Origin: Stomorhina lunata
Lineage: Eukaryota; Arthropoda; Insecta; Diptera; Rhiniidae
DNA length: 64,000 nt
NCBI GenBank assembly: GCA_933228675.1
Contig: OW121740.1
Span: forward strand, 33,885,792 to 33,949,791
Direction of reading: 5' to 3'
Below are positions 46,130 to 59,258 of the stretch, piece by piece. Position 1 is the stretch's first letter; every line of letters begins with the position of its first letter. A model generated the notes under the pieces. That model made no database searches, had not been told where the DNA came from, and saw only the letters and a list, made by a program, of their open reading frames with translations. The position numbers and the translations under genes were made by a program.

Positions 46130-47085
46130 ATTAATTATAAAATTTTTCTATAGAAAATCTTCGGTATAAAATTTTTCTATTTAAAATTTTCGGTATAAAA
46201 TTTTTCTATAGAAGATTTTCGGTATAAAATTTTTCTATAGAAAATTTTCGGTATAAAATTTTTCTATAGAAAATTTTCGGTATAAAATTTTTCTATAGAA
46301 AATTTTCGGTATAAAATTTTTCTATAGAAAATTTTCGGTATAAAATTTTTCTATAGAAAATTTTCGGTATAAAATTTTTCTATAGAAAATTTTCGGTATA
46401 AAATTTTTCTATAGAAAATTTTCGGTATAAAATTTTTCTATAGAAAATTTTCGGTATAAAATTTTTCTATAGAAAATTTTCGGTATAAAATTTTTCTATA
46501 GAAAATTTTCGGTATAAAATTTTTCTATAGAAAATTTTCGGTATAAAATTTTTCTATAGAAAATTTTCGGTATAAAATTTTTCTATAGAAAATTTTCGGT
46601 ATAAAATTTTTCTATAGAAAATTTTCGGTATAAAATTTTTCTATAGAAAAATTTTCGGTATAAAATTTTTCTATAGAAAATTTTAGGTATAAAATTTTTC
46701 TATAGAAAATTTTAGGTATAAAATTTTTCTATAGAAAATTTTAGGTATAAAATTTTTCTATAGAAAATTTTAGGTATAAAATTTTTCTATAGAAAATTTT
46801 CGGTATAAAATTTTTCTATAAAAAATTTTCGGTATAAAATTTTTCTATAGAAAATTTTCGGTAAAAAATTTTTCTATAGAAAATTTTCGGTATAAAATTT
46901 TTCTATAGAAAATTTTCGGTATAAAATTTTTCTATGGAAAATTTTCGGTATAAAATTTTTCTATGGAAAATTTTCGGTATAAAATTTTTCTATGGAAAAT
47001 TTTCGATATAAAATTCTTCTATGGAAAATTTTCGGTATAAAATTTTTCTATAGAAAATTTTTGGTATACAATTTTTCTATAGTCC
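46130..47085. repeat. 29-bp minisatellite R9, inverse of R7
   Basis: About 33 units of 29 bp: TATAAAATTTTTCTATAG followed by AAAATTTTCGG. Very regular. Local variants are clustered: four adjacent units with TTTTAGG at 46683-46770 and three with CTATGG at 46930-47000, a sign of local unit duplication. It contains the palindrome core TTTTCTATAGAAAA. Confidence 0.95.
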
Positions 47086-49040
47086 TTTGGAGAAAATGAA
47101 ACACCCTAGTACTCCATACTCGAAAGTGTAGCAGTGAAAGATTAAAAATTAAATAGAATAGACTGAACAAAATGTTATAATTGTGATCATAACTGGATAT
47201 CATGTGGTTACTTATTTAATACATTTTCATTTGTATATTTCCTCGATGTGAGTGGAAAATAATAAAACGAATTATCATATTGTGTATACAACAGATACCA
47301 CCGGCAGCAGAAGCAGCATCAGCAAAAGCAATAACAACAGAAGCAACACTAAAAACAATCACAATAATGTCAACAACAAATAACTACCATAAGCTGGATC
47401 ATTATACCAAACAATATAAAAACCAAAAACAAATATAACTAAAAACAATCGAATCAAAGTGATAGAGGCTAAAAGCCAGAGTCACACAATTATAGAAAAA
47501 GCAAACGAAAAGGATGAGATAGAACGTTGATGAGCTGAGCTGGGGCATGGCTGGTACAGAAACGCAAATAATTGAACATATCTTTTTGCTCTATGTTTTT
47601 TTTGTCATTTAAGGCAATGACAATGTTTTCCCCATTGGACCATGAAGTTAGGGGGTAGTGGGAATCATTGAATATTTGTTGGTTTGGCGGTGGGGTAATG
47701 TGTGTGTTAGTGGTTGTGACGTTAGTGGTATTGGTTGGGTGTATAAATGGCTAAAAGCTAAGCGGATTAACACTGTTATTTTAAGTTCACCAAACGAAAG
47801 TAGAATAAATTAATGAGTTTTCCTTCTGTTCTCTATTTGTATTTGGGTTTGTAATGTTTTTGTTTTCGTTATAATATTTATTTTGGTTTTACCGATTCTT
47901 GTTTTTTTGCTTTCGAATTTTATTCTTATTCGTTTTGTACGATTATGTACTACATACAAAGTACATTTTTTTTATTCTATTGTGGCTTATAGTACGCGTT
48001 TTTTTTTTTTTTTTTTTGATCCTATATCCTCTTATTCTTATGTATGGGAAAAAACAGATATTTTTATTTTACTTCTCGTTAAGTGCTAGCATCTGTAAAG
48101 CCCAGTTGGCAATGATAACGACTTAGTCATGTTTAATTGGATGTGAAGGAAACTATTCCCTTAGGTTACAAAAGAAAATGAGTAAAATAAGGCTCTCACA
48201 CTTTGTTTTTAAAGATAATCCAATTATTAAAAGAAAGACAAAATATTTAGCTGGTGTACATTTAAGATTAACAGATTTAAACCAGAAAAAAACATAAATT
48301 GGTTGTAAAGTTATATAAGTCTAAAGTGAGATTGTCAATAAAATCAAATCGGAAACATTCACAAAATTCAGAAACGAAAATACAGTTTTAGGGTTAATTG
48401 GCATTTTGCAGCTTCTAAGCTTATCCGTAGAGTAGTTGAAAATGTTCGCTTTTGGCGACAGGAAAGAAAGGGTTAGACATTCCATCATCAACAAAAACTT
48501 TATATACAGATTTACCATGAACTCAGCATTAATATTCATTGTTATTTCAATTGAAATTGTTTACAAGTTTATAAAGTTATAAATAAAAGTTTAAATTTTC
48601 TTGAAATTCGAAAATTTCAAATAACTGGTACGGCATCAAACTCAGTAGCTCATGCTTCCAATTTCACGGCTTTAATCTTGATGTCTATTTTATAAAGACA
48701 CAGAACCTTGGTTTTAATCTTCAGAAGAAAATAACTTCATCTCGTACATAGTTTAGGAGATATCAGGAAATAAACAAAGCTCTACAAAATTCAGTGTTTT
48801 CGTTTTTCTTTTGACAAAAACTATATTGGTTCGGTTTTGCTCGGTGCGCCCACCATAACCACGTGAAAGGCGAAAGTCTCCTCTTTAGATTGAGCGATAA
48901 AAATTCACCAAAATTTACAGATCGTAAAACAAAGTTTAAAATTTTCTGAAAAAAGTCATATAAAATCTTACGAATATTTTAAGCAAAAAGTGTTGCAGTC
49001 GTTTAGGCGTAAAATTTCAATTAGATTGCATTTAAGTGTA
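47086..49040. other. Spacer, no gene seen
   Basis: Contains a CAG/CAA-rich stretch at 47290-47400 (GGCAGCAGAAGCAGCATCAG), a GT-rich stretch at 47690-47730 and a T-run at 47999-48018. Frames at 47883-48126 are T-rich and low-complexity. No supported exon. Confidence 0.5.
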
Positions 49041-49044
49041 TTTG

Positions 49045-49500
49045 CAAGGCAGGTACCCCTAGGAGTAGACGGATATCAAACAACATCAGTAGAGCTCTTT
49101 TTTGGGTCAACCAATAGACGCTTGCCGAATTTAATCAAACTCTGTTGAGATATGCCTTTTATATACTGGGAAGAAAAATAAGTGAAAACGTGAGGGTCCA
49201 AAGCAGGTACCCCAAGGAGTAGAGGGATTTCAACCAAAATTAATAGAGCTATCTGTTGAATAAACTTATAGACGTGTGCCAAATTTAATTAAATTTTGTT
49301 GATAAATCCGGCTTATACATTGAGAAAAAAATAAGTGAAAAAATGGGGGTCCAGGGCAGGTACCTCAAACAGTCAAACCATCTCAACCAAAATTTGTATA
49401 ACTCCTTTTTGAATCAATTAATAGACGTGTGCCGATTTTTTCTGAATTCGGTTGAGAATTGCAGCTTATTCATTGAAAAAATGGGGGTCTAAGGAAGGTA
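49045..49500 (+). repeat. Tandem repeat of about 153 bp, three copies
   Basis: GCAGGTAC starts units at 49049, 49203 and 49356; GAAGGTACTC at about 49495 begins a truncated fourth. Each unit contains TAGACG(C/T)(G/T)TGCC and AAAATAAGTGAAAA or a relative, and closes with GGGTCCA/GGGTCTA. The copies are diverged. Family not recognised. Confidence 0.85.
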
Positions 49501-49639
49501 CTCAGGTATTTTAATGCATTGATGAGCATATTCTAAATTTTTAATACATGTTGTCGCATACTAACATTGGGGCTGAGGGACATTAAATCGAACAAATTGA
49601 TAGACGAGATAGAAACTGTAGATAGAATTAAGTGCGTTG

Positions 49640-51960
49640 CCGTATAAACCGACCGGCCCGGTTGACATTATTCCTGCTATGCTACAAAATTCCTCCGACT
49701 ATTATTTACCTATTCTTTAAAATATCTTCGTCAGTCGCCCTCATGGGGATCTCACTCCTAGTGGATGGAGAGAGGTAAGAGTGATCTTCATTCCTAAATC
49801 AAGGAAGGCTTGTCACTAAAACCCAAAGATTTTAGGCCAATCAGACTGTCATCTTTTTTTAATACTCGAGCGACTGATTGACCTATTTCTGAGGAACTCA
49901 AAAGAAACGCACATCATAAGTAAAGCTCAACATGCTTATCTCAATCTTCTAAGAGTGCGTTGCATGATGTGGTCGGTTTTATTGAAAGGGGCCTGGAATT
50001 CAAAGATTATACTTTGGCCGCTTGTCTCTATATTTAGGGCGCTTTCACGACTTTTAGAATTTCACTTTAAGATATGAACATACAGGGTTTTCTAACAGAA
50101 TAGATTGTAAACTTGCTTAACAGTAGGATTATCAATTCGAATCTAGGCGACTATAGTATTCGTAAAAAAGTGACTAGGGGTACTCCACAAAGAGGGGTTT
50201 TATCACGATTGGTTGCTGGTTGTCAATGTCATCCTGAGACGACTTGAACGGTTGGGAGAAAGCTCGTAGCCTATGATAATGACGTAGTTTTACTCATATC
50301 AGGCAAGCTTCTGCATACCATCAATGATATTGTGCAATCGATTTTAGTAGAAAAATCTTCCTGGGCCAGTAAAAAAGGACTTTAGGTAAATCCTGACAAA
50401 ACAGAGTTAGTCTCCTTCACCTGGAGGTACAAGGTTGATAATTTCAAACTACCTACGCTGAATAGTGTAGAGACTATGTAAGACTATTGTCTGAGGCAAC
50501 ATTTTTAGGGGTCATTTTGGACACTAAGTTATCTTGGAAGAGGAATACGCTAGAAAAAATTAGAAAGGAACTTAACGCTTACTACTTCTGCAGGAACTCA
50601 GTAGGAAAAAAATGGGGTATAAGACCAATAGTTGTGTATTGGATTACACAGCCCTAACATACGGATGTGCAGTTTGGTGGGAATAAAGTCTCATTTTTGG
50701 TTTCTCTTAACAAGGCTCAATATTGTGCTAGTATTGGTATAACCGATGCTCTAAGATGAACTCCTCAAGCAGTCCTGGCTATCATGTGGTCATTGCATAA
50801 AGGCTATGGCAACCAGAAGTCTAGTAAGGCTGTATGTCGGGTATACTCAGATATAGGCGGGCGGGATACACCAGAATACTGAGCTTAACAGACGCTACAA
50901 AACAGGCTTACTACGGTCTAACTAGGAGCTTTTGTTTAGCACAGCACCAGAGAACGTAATCCCTCATCGAATCGTATGAAAGGGTCCTACATTACCTTCT
51001 CAAGGCAATTCGATCTTCACAGATGGCTCTACAGTGGCTTGCTTACTAGATCAGGTGTTTCTCTGATGGAACAAAACATTAAGAAATCTTATAGATTTGG
51101 AGACGAGTGCAGTGCTTTCGAGGCAGAGATATTTGTCATATGGAATTCCAAAGAACTTATCCCTAGTACCATAACTGAAAACAATGAGGTGACGATTTAG
51201 GCTGACCTCAAGGCATTATTAGTACACAGTATTGTCACAAAATTTGTCAAAAATGTAGATTTGCACTATTAGATCTATCACTCAGTTACAGGATAAGATT
51301 GTGCTGGTTTCCGGGTTATTGCGACATCGATGTCAAGGAAGTTGTTGACGAAGCCGCTAGACAAGGCTCGATCCAAGACTTGAATCAAAAAGTGACGGAT
51401 ATAGCTCCAGCTATCTGTCATTTATATTTGGGTATCAAGTCTTGGATCAGTAAGAAAACCTCAAGGAAAGGGCTCAATTGGTTATCTGCAGAACATCTAG
51501 GACCTTATGGCCTTAATTGGATGTAAGCGGAAGCAAAACTCTGTTAGGTATGAGCGGGTCAAGTTTAAGAAGATGTATGGGAATTTTGACTTAAACTCTA
51601 GGCTAAACAGGTAGTATTTTGAACTTCTGCAGTCTAGGTCTAGATGAGGACTCTTCCGAATCTGTGAAGTACATTTTTTGTCTCTGACCAATGCGCGAAA
51701 ATCAGAGGCTCAGACATCTTGGTGTTAGATTAACTAATAAACTTTAGGATCTTCAGTAGTGCAAACTGATTGATCTTATAGAGTTTAAAACTGGACACAA
51801 GTAGCTTAGATAAGCCATTCGTTACTATTCTATCTTTACTATCTACTCTTTTAATTCTATCCTTCCCTAAACTCTAAGGCTCCATTTGCTTCCTCTTTTT
51901 TTTCATCTTTGAAGAATCACAATGACTCCCAGTGGAGCATGGGGCCTCAACGATCCTTTT
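49640..51960 (+). pseudogene. Decayed non-LTR retrotransposon with RT and RNase H (LOA/I/R1-like)
   Basis: Many frameshifts and stops, but protein-level signatures run in the expected order on the plus strand. At 49770: WREVRVIFIPKS and, after a stop, KDFRPIRLSS. At 49950-50050: SALHDVVGFIERGLEFKDYT. At 50275: AYDND for the RT YADD box. At 50400: NPDKTELVSF. At 50500: FLGVILDTKLSWK. At 51012: IFTDGST (RNase H). At 51300: CWFPGYCDI and DEAARQGS. The C-terminal RLRHLGV lies near 51708. RNase H after RT fits the I/LOA side of the R1/Jockey group; the exact clade needs a search. The 5' part (endonuclease, ORF1) is missing. The tail at 51900-51960 (CCCAGTGGAGCATGGGG) looks like the element's 3' UTR. 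Confidence 0.8.
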
Positions 51961-51969
51961 ATATCAAAA

Positions 51970-53160
51970 CTCTATTTCGAGATGTTATAAATAGTTTGCT
52001 GCTTCCACGTTCTAGCTGGTGGATTCCAACGAAGCGCTTGTAGTATTTAGGAGATCTTTATTTCTTATACGATTCTGCCACCATATATTAAGGATTTTCC
52101 CAAAGCATTTGTTTGCAAAGGTTTGTAGGCGCTTATCGACATCACTTGTGTGTTTCAAGTAATACAAGATGAACTTGACATTCGGATTATACATTAGTAA
52201 CTTAGTTGTTGTTGATATTTGAAGAGATTTCCAAATAGCTCTGAGAATGCCAAATGCAAATTTTGCCTTCTTCCATATCCAAACTATCAAGATAGTTAAA
52301 CATACCTACACATCCAATAACCACGTTATACACGTCGATGTGTATCGACGGGATTGCACTATAGCCTCCAGTCATAATCTTTGTCTTAGAAACATTGATT
52401 TCCAGCCCATCTGCCCGAGATTAAGCAGTTACAGCGTAAGTGTTTTCTTGAAGGTGACCTAAGCGTCCATACATCTTCAGCTTATTCCAAATCCCCGGGT
52501 TGTTTAAAGGGTATCCATTGGATTCCACGTCTACCATTCATTACCGTGCGCATTATGTTGTGGATGGCAAGGATAAAAGTATAGGTGACAAGATACATTC
52601 TTGTCTTACTCCACTTGCAGCTTCGAATGGATTAGACAATTTATCTTTATTTATTGCCCGAATTAAGTTCAGAATTTTCGTTGGCGTGTTAAGATTTTCT
52701 ACATAGATAGCTCCTACTGACACTGTCAAAGGCCTTCATCAAGTCCATAAAAGCTAGGTAAATGGGGGTGTGAAATTCATTACATTGCTCTTACTGTGTT
52801 GATTAGATCAACACAAGACCGATTCTCTCTGAACCCAAACTGATTTTAGCGGAGTGTAGCGGAAACAGCGTGGGGTGTTTTGTTCAAAATTACTCGCGGT
52901 ATTGGAAGAAGTGTTATATCCCTGTAGTTATTGCAGTCAACCTTTTTTGGTATTTAGACTAATATACCCTTATTACAGGAGGTTAATAGAGCTTCTTCTT
53001 CTCATATTTTACTCACAAATGGGTACCACAGTCTCGCCGATCCTTCAACATCACATAAAAGCATATCCGCAGAGATATTGTCATTGCCCGGAGACTTGTT
53101 GCGATTAAGGCTTTTAATGCCGTTCTTCACTTCTTGTATTGTTGGTGGATTTAGTACATA
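51970..53160 (-). pseudogene. Decayed RTE-like reverse transcriptase
   Basis: Read on the minus strand, RT motifs appear in order. Near 53095: SPGNDNISADML. Near 52840: NQFGFRENRSCVDLINT. Near 52750: YLAFMDLMKAFDSV. Near 52405: LEINVSKTKIM. From 52290: the C-terminal stretch WKSLQISTTTKLLMYN, FANKCFGKILNIWW, RIRNKDLL. These are typical of RTE-clade elements (the GFR.GRSC.DQI and KAFDSV boxes). It is broken by frameshifts, and the catalytic YADD box is not recognisable in the decayed stretch between about 52440 and 52690. The longest intact piece is 92 codons (52012-52290). Confidence 0.75.
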
Positions 53161-53639
53161 TAGGTACTAAATTGATAAACTATATCCTAGTTTGTAAGTT
53201 TGCTTTTCTAAAGTATTTTTTTTTTTTTTTTTGTAGCAAATTCATTTTCATCTTTGCCAGCTTAAAAGTCGTCAAAATATGCAACCTTTAAATGTCATCC
53301 AATATTTCTAAAATTCGGTATATATGACTTTTATATTACCCTCGGGGCTAAGTTAAATGAATAAAAAAAAACCATTGTTAAAAATGAAAAACCCTAATAA
53401 ACATGGAATATAGCGAGTTTGCTGCAAATGGTCGATGGACTCAATTCTGTCTGTATATTTTCTGATATTAATTCAACGAGTGCATATGTATGTTAGCAGA
53501 TAGCATTTTTGGAAAATTTTAATCAAATATGAATCTCTTTTGACTTCACTGCATGATTAAAATGATCATCTATGATATCAATTATGAGTCAAAAATTATA
53601 TTTTTGTGTGAGAAAATTGTACCCTTCATGCGACTCTTC
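53161..53639. other. Spacer, no gene seen
   Basis: AT-rich, with a T-run at 53214-53232. Nothing supported. Confidence 0.5.
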
Positions 53640-54310
53640 AAAACGAGTCTCTAATGACTCGTTTTGCTGATTAGAATATGACTGCACACATTTTGCTAGA
53701 TTTGTAAAAAAAAAGAATAAAGCTTTTATTACTCAACACAGAGAAGTTGCGTTAATAATTACAGAAATTAATGTTGCCGAGACCGAGAATCGAACCTAGG
53801 CTGCTGAATATGATATGTTATGCTTAGTAGTCGACGTGCTAATCAACTAAGCCACATCACCCATAATGAGACACGAGTCTTCTTGTGTCATTTTTTATCA
53901 CCTAAAATAGTTATATTACTCACATTTTACATGATCTTTTGTGATATTTTTAACTAGTCGCTTGCTAAGCATCTATGACTCTTTTTGCTTACAAATAGTC
54001 GCTTTCAAGGTATTTTTTGAGTCTTGTTGTGGTCTTTTTTGATCACCAAACTGATTAAAATAACATAAATAATAACGATTAGATTTTGACTGCACACATT
54101 CTGCAAGAATTGTTTGTGCTTTTGTAAAGTCTTAAAGCATTTTAAGGAGTCTTTTTGGAATCTTTTTTAGATCACCAAACCGATTAATCAGTTTTTGATC
54201 ATCTATACGAATCCCAAAAGACTCATTTTGCTAATTAATCCGACTAATCACCGATTAATCAGTTTTTGATCATCTATACGAATCCCAAAAGACTCATTTT
54301 GCTGATATTA
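53640..54310. repeat. Short repeats around ACTCATTTTGCTGATTA words
   Basis: GACTCGTTTTGCTGATTAGA at 53659 recurs in variants near 54223 and 54294. TTTTGACTGCACACATT occurs near 54085 with a relative at 53679. A direct duplication of 54 bp occurs at 54181-54234 and 54252-54305 (CGATTAATCAGTTTTTGATC onward), apparently identical. The block looks like part of a dispersed repeat; see the tRNA-like stretch inside it. Confidence 0.65.
53775..53862 (-). pseudogene. tRNA-like stretch, possible SINE head or tRNA pseudogene
   Basis: On the minus strand it reads GGGTGATGTGGCTTAGTTGA then TTAGCACG, a good A-box-like region with a 3-bp D stem. About 35 nt later comes GGTTCGATTCTC, a near-perfect B box. 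The anticodon arm is not convincing and the 5' and 3' acceptor halves do not pair, so it is not a functional tRNA by eye. It could be the RNA polymerase III promoter of a tRNA-derived SINE. A covariance-model scan would settle it. Confidence 0.4.
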
Positions 54311-54899
54311 TCGTCAAAAATCACCAAATTGCTAGCTGGGCATTTGATTATATAAAAATCTGTAAGCATACACACATATATCTATTATGCGTCCATCATA
54401 TATTTCATTCCCAAAAAAAAAATGATGACAATGCCTTTTTCTACTCAAATAAATTGATTTATTATGGATTTCTATTAACTCTCAGCTCATCTAACAGAAA
54501 TAGTTTGTCTAATGACTTTTCCACATTATACACCTTACATCAACACTTCAGACAATAATTTCCACCTGGGTTGTAATTGTTATTAAACTCAAAGCTTTTT
54601 ATGTCCGTCGATTGGTTGGTTTGTTTCATACGATTTTTTTCCAATTTCAATGTTTTTCTTTTTTTTTTTTCTTTTCCATAGAACAGGATTTTATGCCACG
54701 TAGTATCATTATAGTCACCATTCAATGAACCATTATGTTGTTGTATGTATTATACTTAGTTCAGTTCTTTTCCGATTGTTTTTTATGCGGGAACATTTAC
54801 TTTTACGAAAAATAAAACAAATAAAGATGATGGTAAATATACTAGGTATGTCACTGTTATGCCAACAAAATGGTCTAAGTGGTGAATTTAGATTATTGA
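54311..54899. other. Spacer, no gene seen
   Basis: AT-rich. Short frames at 54540 and 54725 match nothing. No supported feature. Confidence 0.5.
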
Positions 54900-56650
<1,751 letters not shown>

Positions 56651-57539
56651 AAAGTTTTTTATATATTTAAGAATTCAAAAAAGTAGAATTAACCCCTAAT
56701 TCATAAATGAAAAATAAAGTTAAGACAATTTATAAATCAAAATTTCCATACATAATTACTACCATAAGCTTTCGATAATTTTTTAATTATTATTGAATAA
56801 GTTTACAAAACTAATTTATTTAAAAACCACTTAGGTCACATTGCCGACAATGCTATAATATATTTATAAGTGTGCAAGCTTTGTTCGTTAATTCCAAGTT
56901 TTTCTATTTGTATAGCAGTTTGTTTTATTGTATTTGTTTTTAGCACAATGGTCATCTGTTCTTTTCCGGTTTCCGCTTTGCTTACTTTTATTTGTATTTT
57001 GTAATTGTTATTATATTGAATTCATTGTATAAAAATGTTGGCTTTTGTTACAATTTCATGGTTTGTTTTTTTTCACATTTTTTTTTCTTCTGCTGATTTT
57101 TATTCATTTCATTTTTATACCATTTTGTTAAGAAAATATCTTTAAATATTAATAGGTTTGTACATACTTCCAAAAACGATATGTCTTTCATTGGTAGTTT
57201 TTCGTTTAGTAACGACCGATTTGTATTATTTTTGAGGATTTGTATTGTGAAAAAAAAAGATTTTTTTATTTTATAAGCCAGCAAGAATAGAAACATTAAA
57301 CCTGTAAATAACTTTTAAGAGCAATTTAAAGGGATAGAATGGAATTGTTAGAAAATTTGGGAAAAAAAATCTTAAATTACAATTTATTCAATAACATTGG
57401 AAAAAATATTCGAATATGAATATCTTTTTCAAAAAGAGCATTTTTTGCAGTTTGATTTGTCACTTTGTGACTTTTTTCATACAGGACACCTTTAATTTTA
57501 GAGTATCAGCGTTCATTTTTTCGACATAACCTTATCACC
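56651..57539. other. AT-rich spacer, no gene seen
   Basis: Frame 57048-57296 (minus) is low-complexity and not recognised. No supported feature. Confidence 0.5.
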
Positions 57540-57870
57540 GGAATTTTCATGTCCAACACCAAAAAGAATGGAGGGTGTATTGAGATTGTCATTCCGTTTG
57601 CAATTTTCTGAATGTATATTCTGAATGTAATTCTAAAGCGATTGAGCGGTTTCTGCCTGTCTGTCTGTCTGTTTGTCTGTCCGTATGTCCGTATGTCTGT
57701 TGAAGGCACTTAAGGCCTAAACAAGAGGAGCACTGAACTCGGCAAAAATATTATTCATATTTCGAAAAATCTATGTTTTGAATTTGGACAAAATCGGTTC
57801 ACATTTCACCATAGCTCCCGTATAACATCGCCTATGCTAATCACTTTTTTGCTAATAAATGACAAATTAT
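57540..57870 (+). mobile_element. mini-me-like element, short-microsatellite copy
   Basis: AAAAAGAATGGAGGGTGTAT, TTGAGATTGTCATTCCGTTT, then GCCTGTCTGTCTGTCTGT and CCGTATGTCCGTATG at 57655-57700, then GGCCTAAACAAGAGGAGCA and CACCATAGCTCCCGTATAAC. Same order as the 54900 copy, but with only about a dozen tetranucleotides, so it shows the unexpanded state. Confidence 0.75.
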
Positions 57871-58240
57871 AACAGATAGAGGACGCTTTAATTTTCATGC
57901 AAAATTAAAAAATATTCATTAATATTAATAAATAAAAACATATGCAAATTTAATTCCCTTTTCAAAACTGGCTCAAGGATTTAATCAATTCACCCATTCT
58001 ATCTTTTTATAGAACTTTTTATAATAGTATTATGTTACAAGCGAACCTCCACGGTCCTTCGAATCTTTAAAATCGATTTTCTTAAAATTCTGACGTGCTA
58101 CAGCAGAACGCCGATACACGTATTTCTTTATTTTAAGCCTATTTTCATATTATGTTAACATTTCTCATGTGTACCAACCACTGTCGTACTGTGTAATAAG
58201 CCTCGTAATGCTTATTTTAAAGTTGTCATATATTGTATCA
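57871..58240. other. AT-rich spacer, no gene seen
   Basis: No supported feature between the mini-me-like copy and the repeats that follow. Confidence 0.45.
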
Positions 58241-58244
58241 ACAC

Positions 58245-58520
58245 GTCAGATCAAATGCATAGTTTACAGATTAATTCATTTTGAATAGTTTTGGAAATTG
58301 ATCATACCTACTTAGAAATCTCCGTCGACTCATGTGCATGAACATTGCTAAAGATCATAGCCTAATCAAATGCACAGTTTTCGATTTAAATCAATTTGAC
58401 TTATTTTCAGTGGCGCCACCTGCCGGAAATTGCTCATACCAATTGAGAAATTTTGGCTCATACGCAAGCCTTACATCATCACATGCATAGTTTACTATTC
58501 TATAAAGGACAAACAGACAG
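58245..58520 (+). repeat. Diverged 115-bp tandem repeat ending in GACA units
   Basis: GATCAAATGCATAGTTTACA (58251), TAATCAAATGCACAGTTTTC (58363) and CATCACATGCATAGTTTACT (58477) start three diverged, partly truncated units. ACAAACAGACAGACAAACG follows at 58508. Probably part of another microsatellite-bearing element. Confidence 0.5.

Positions 58521-59258
<738 letters not shown>

Noticed and set aside
47290..47400. CAG/CAA-rich stretch as a polyglutamine exon
   Set aside because: No open frame of useful length contains it; it is interrupted by stops.
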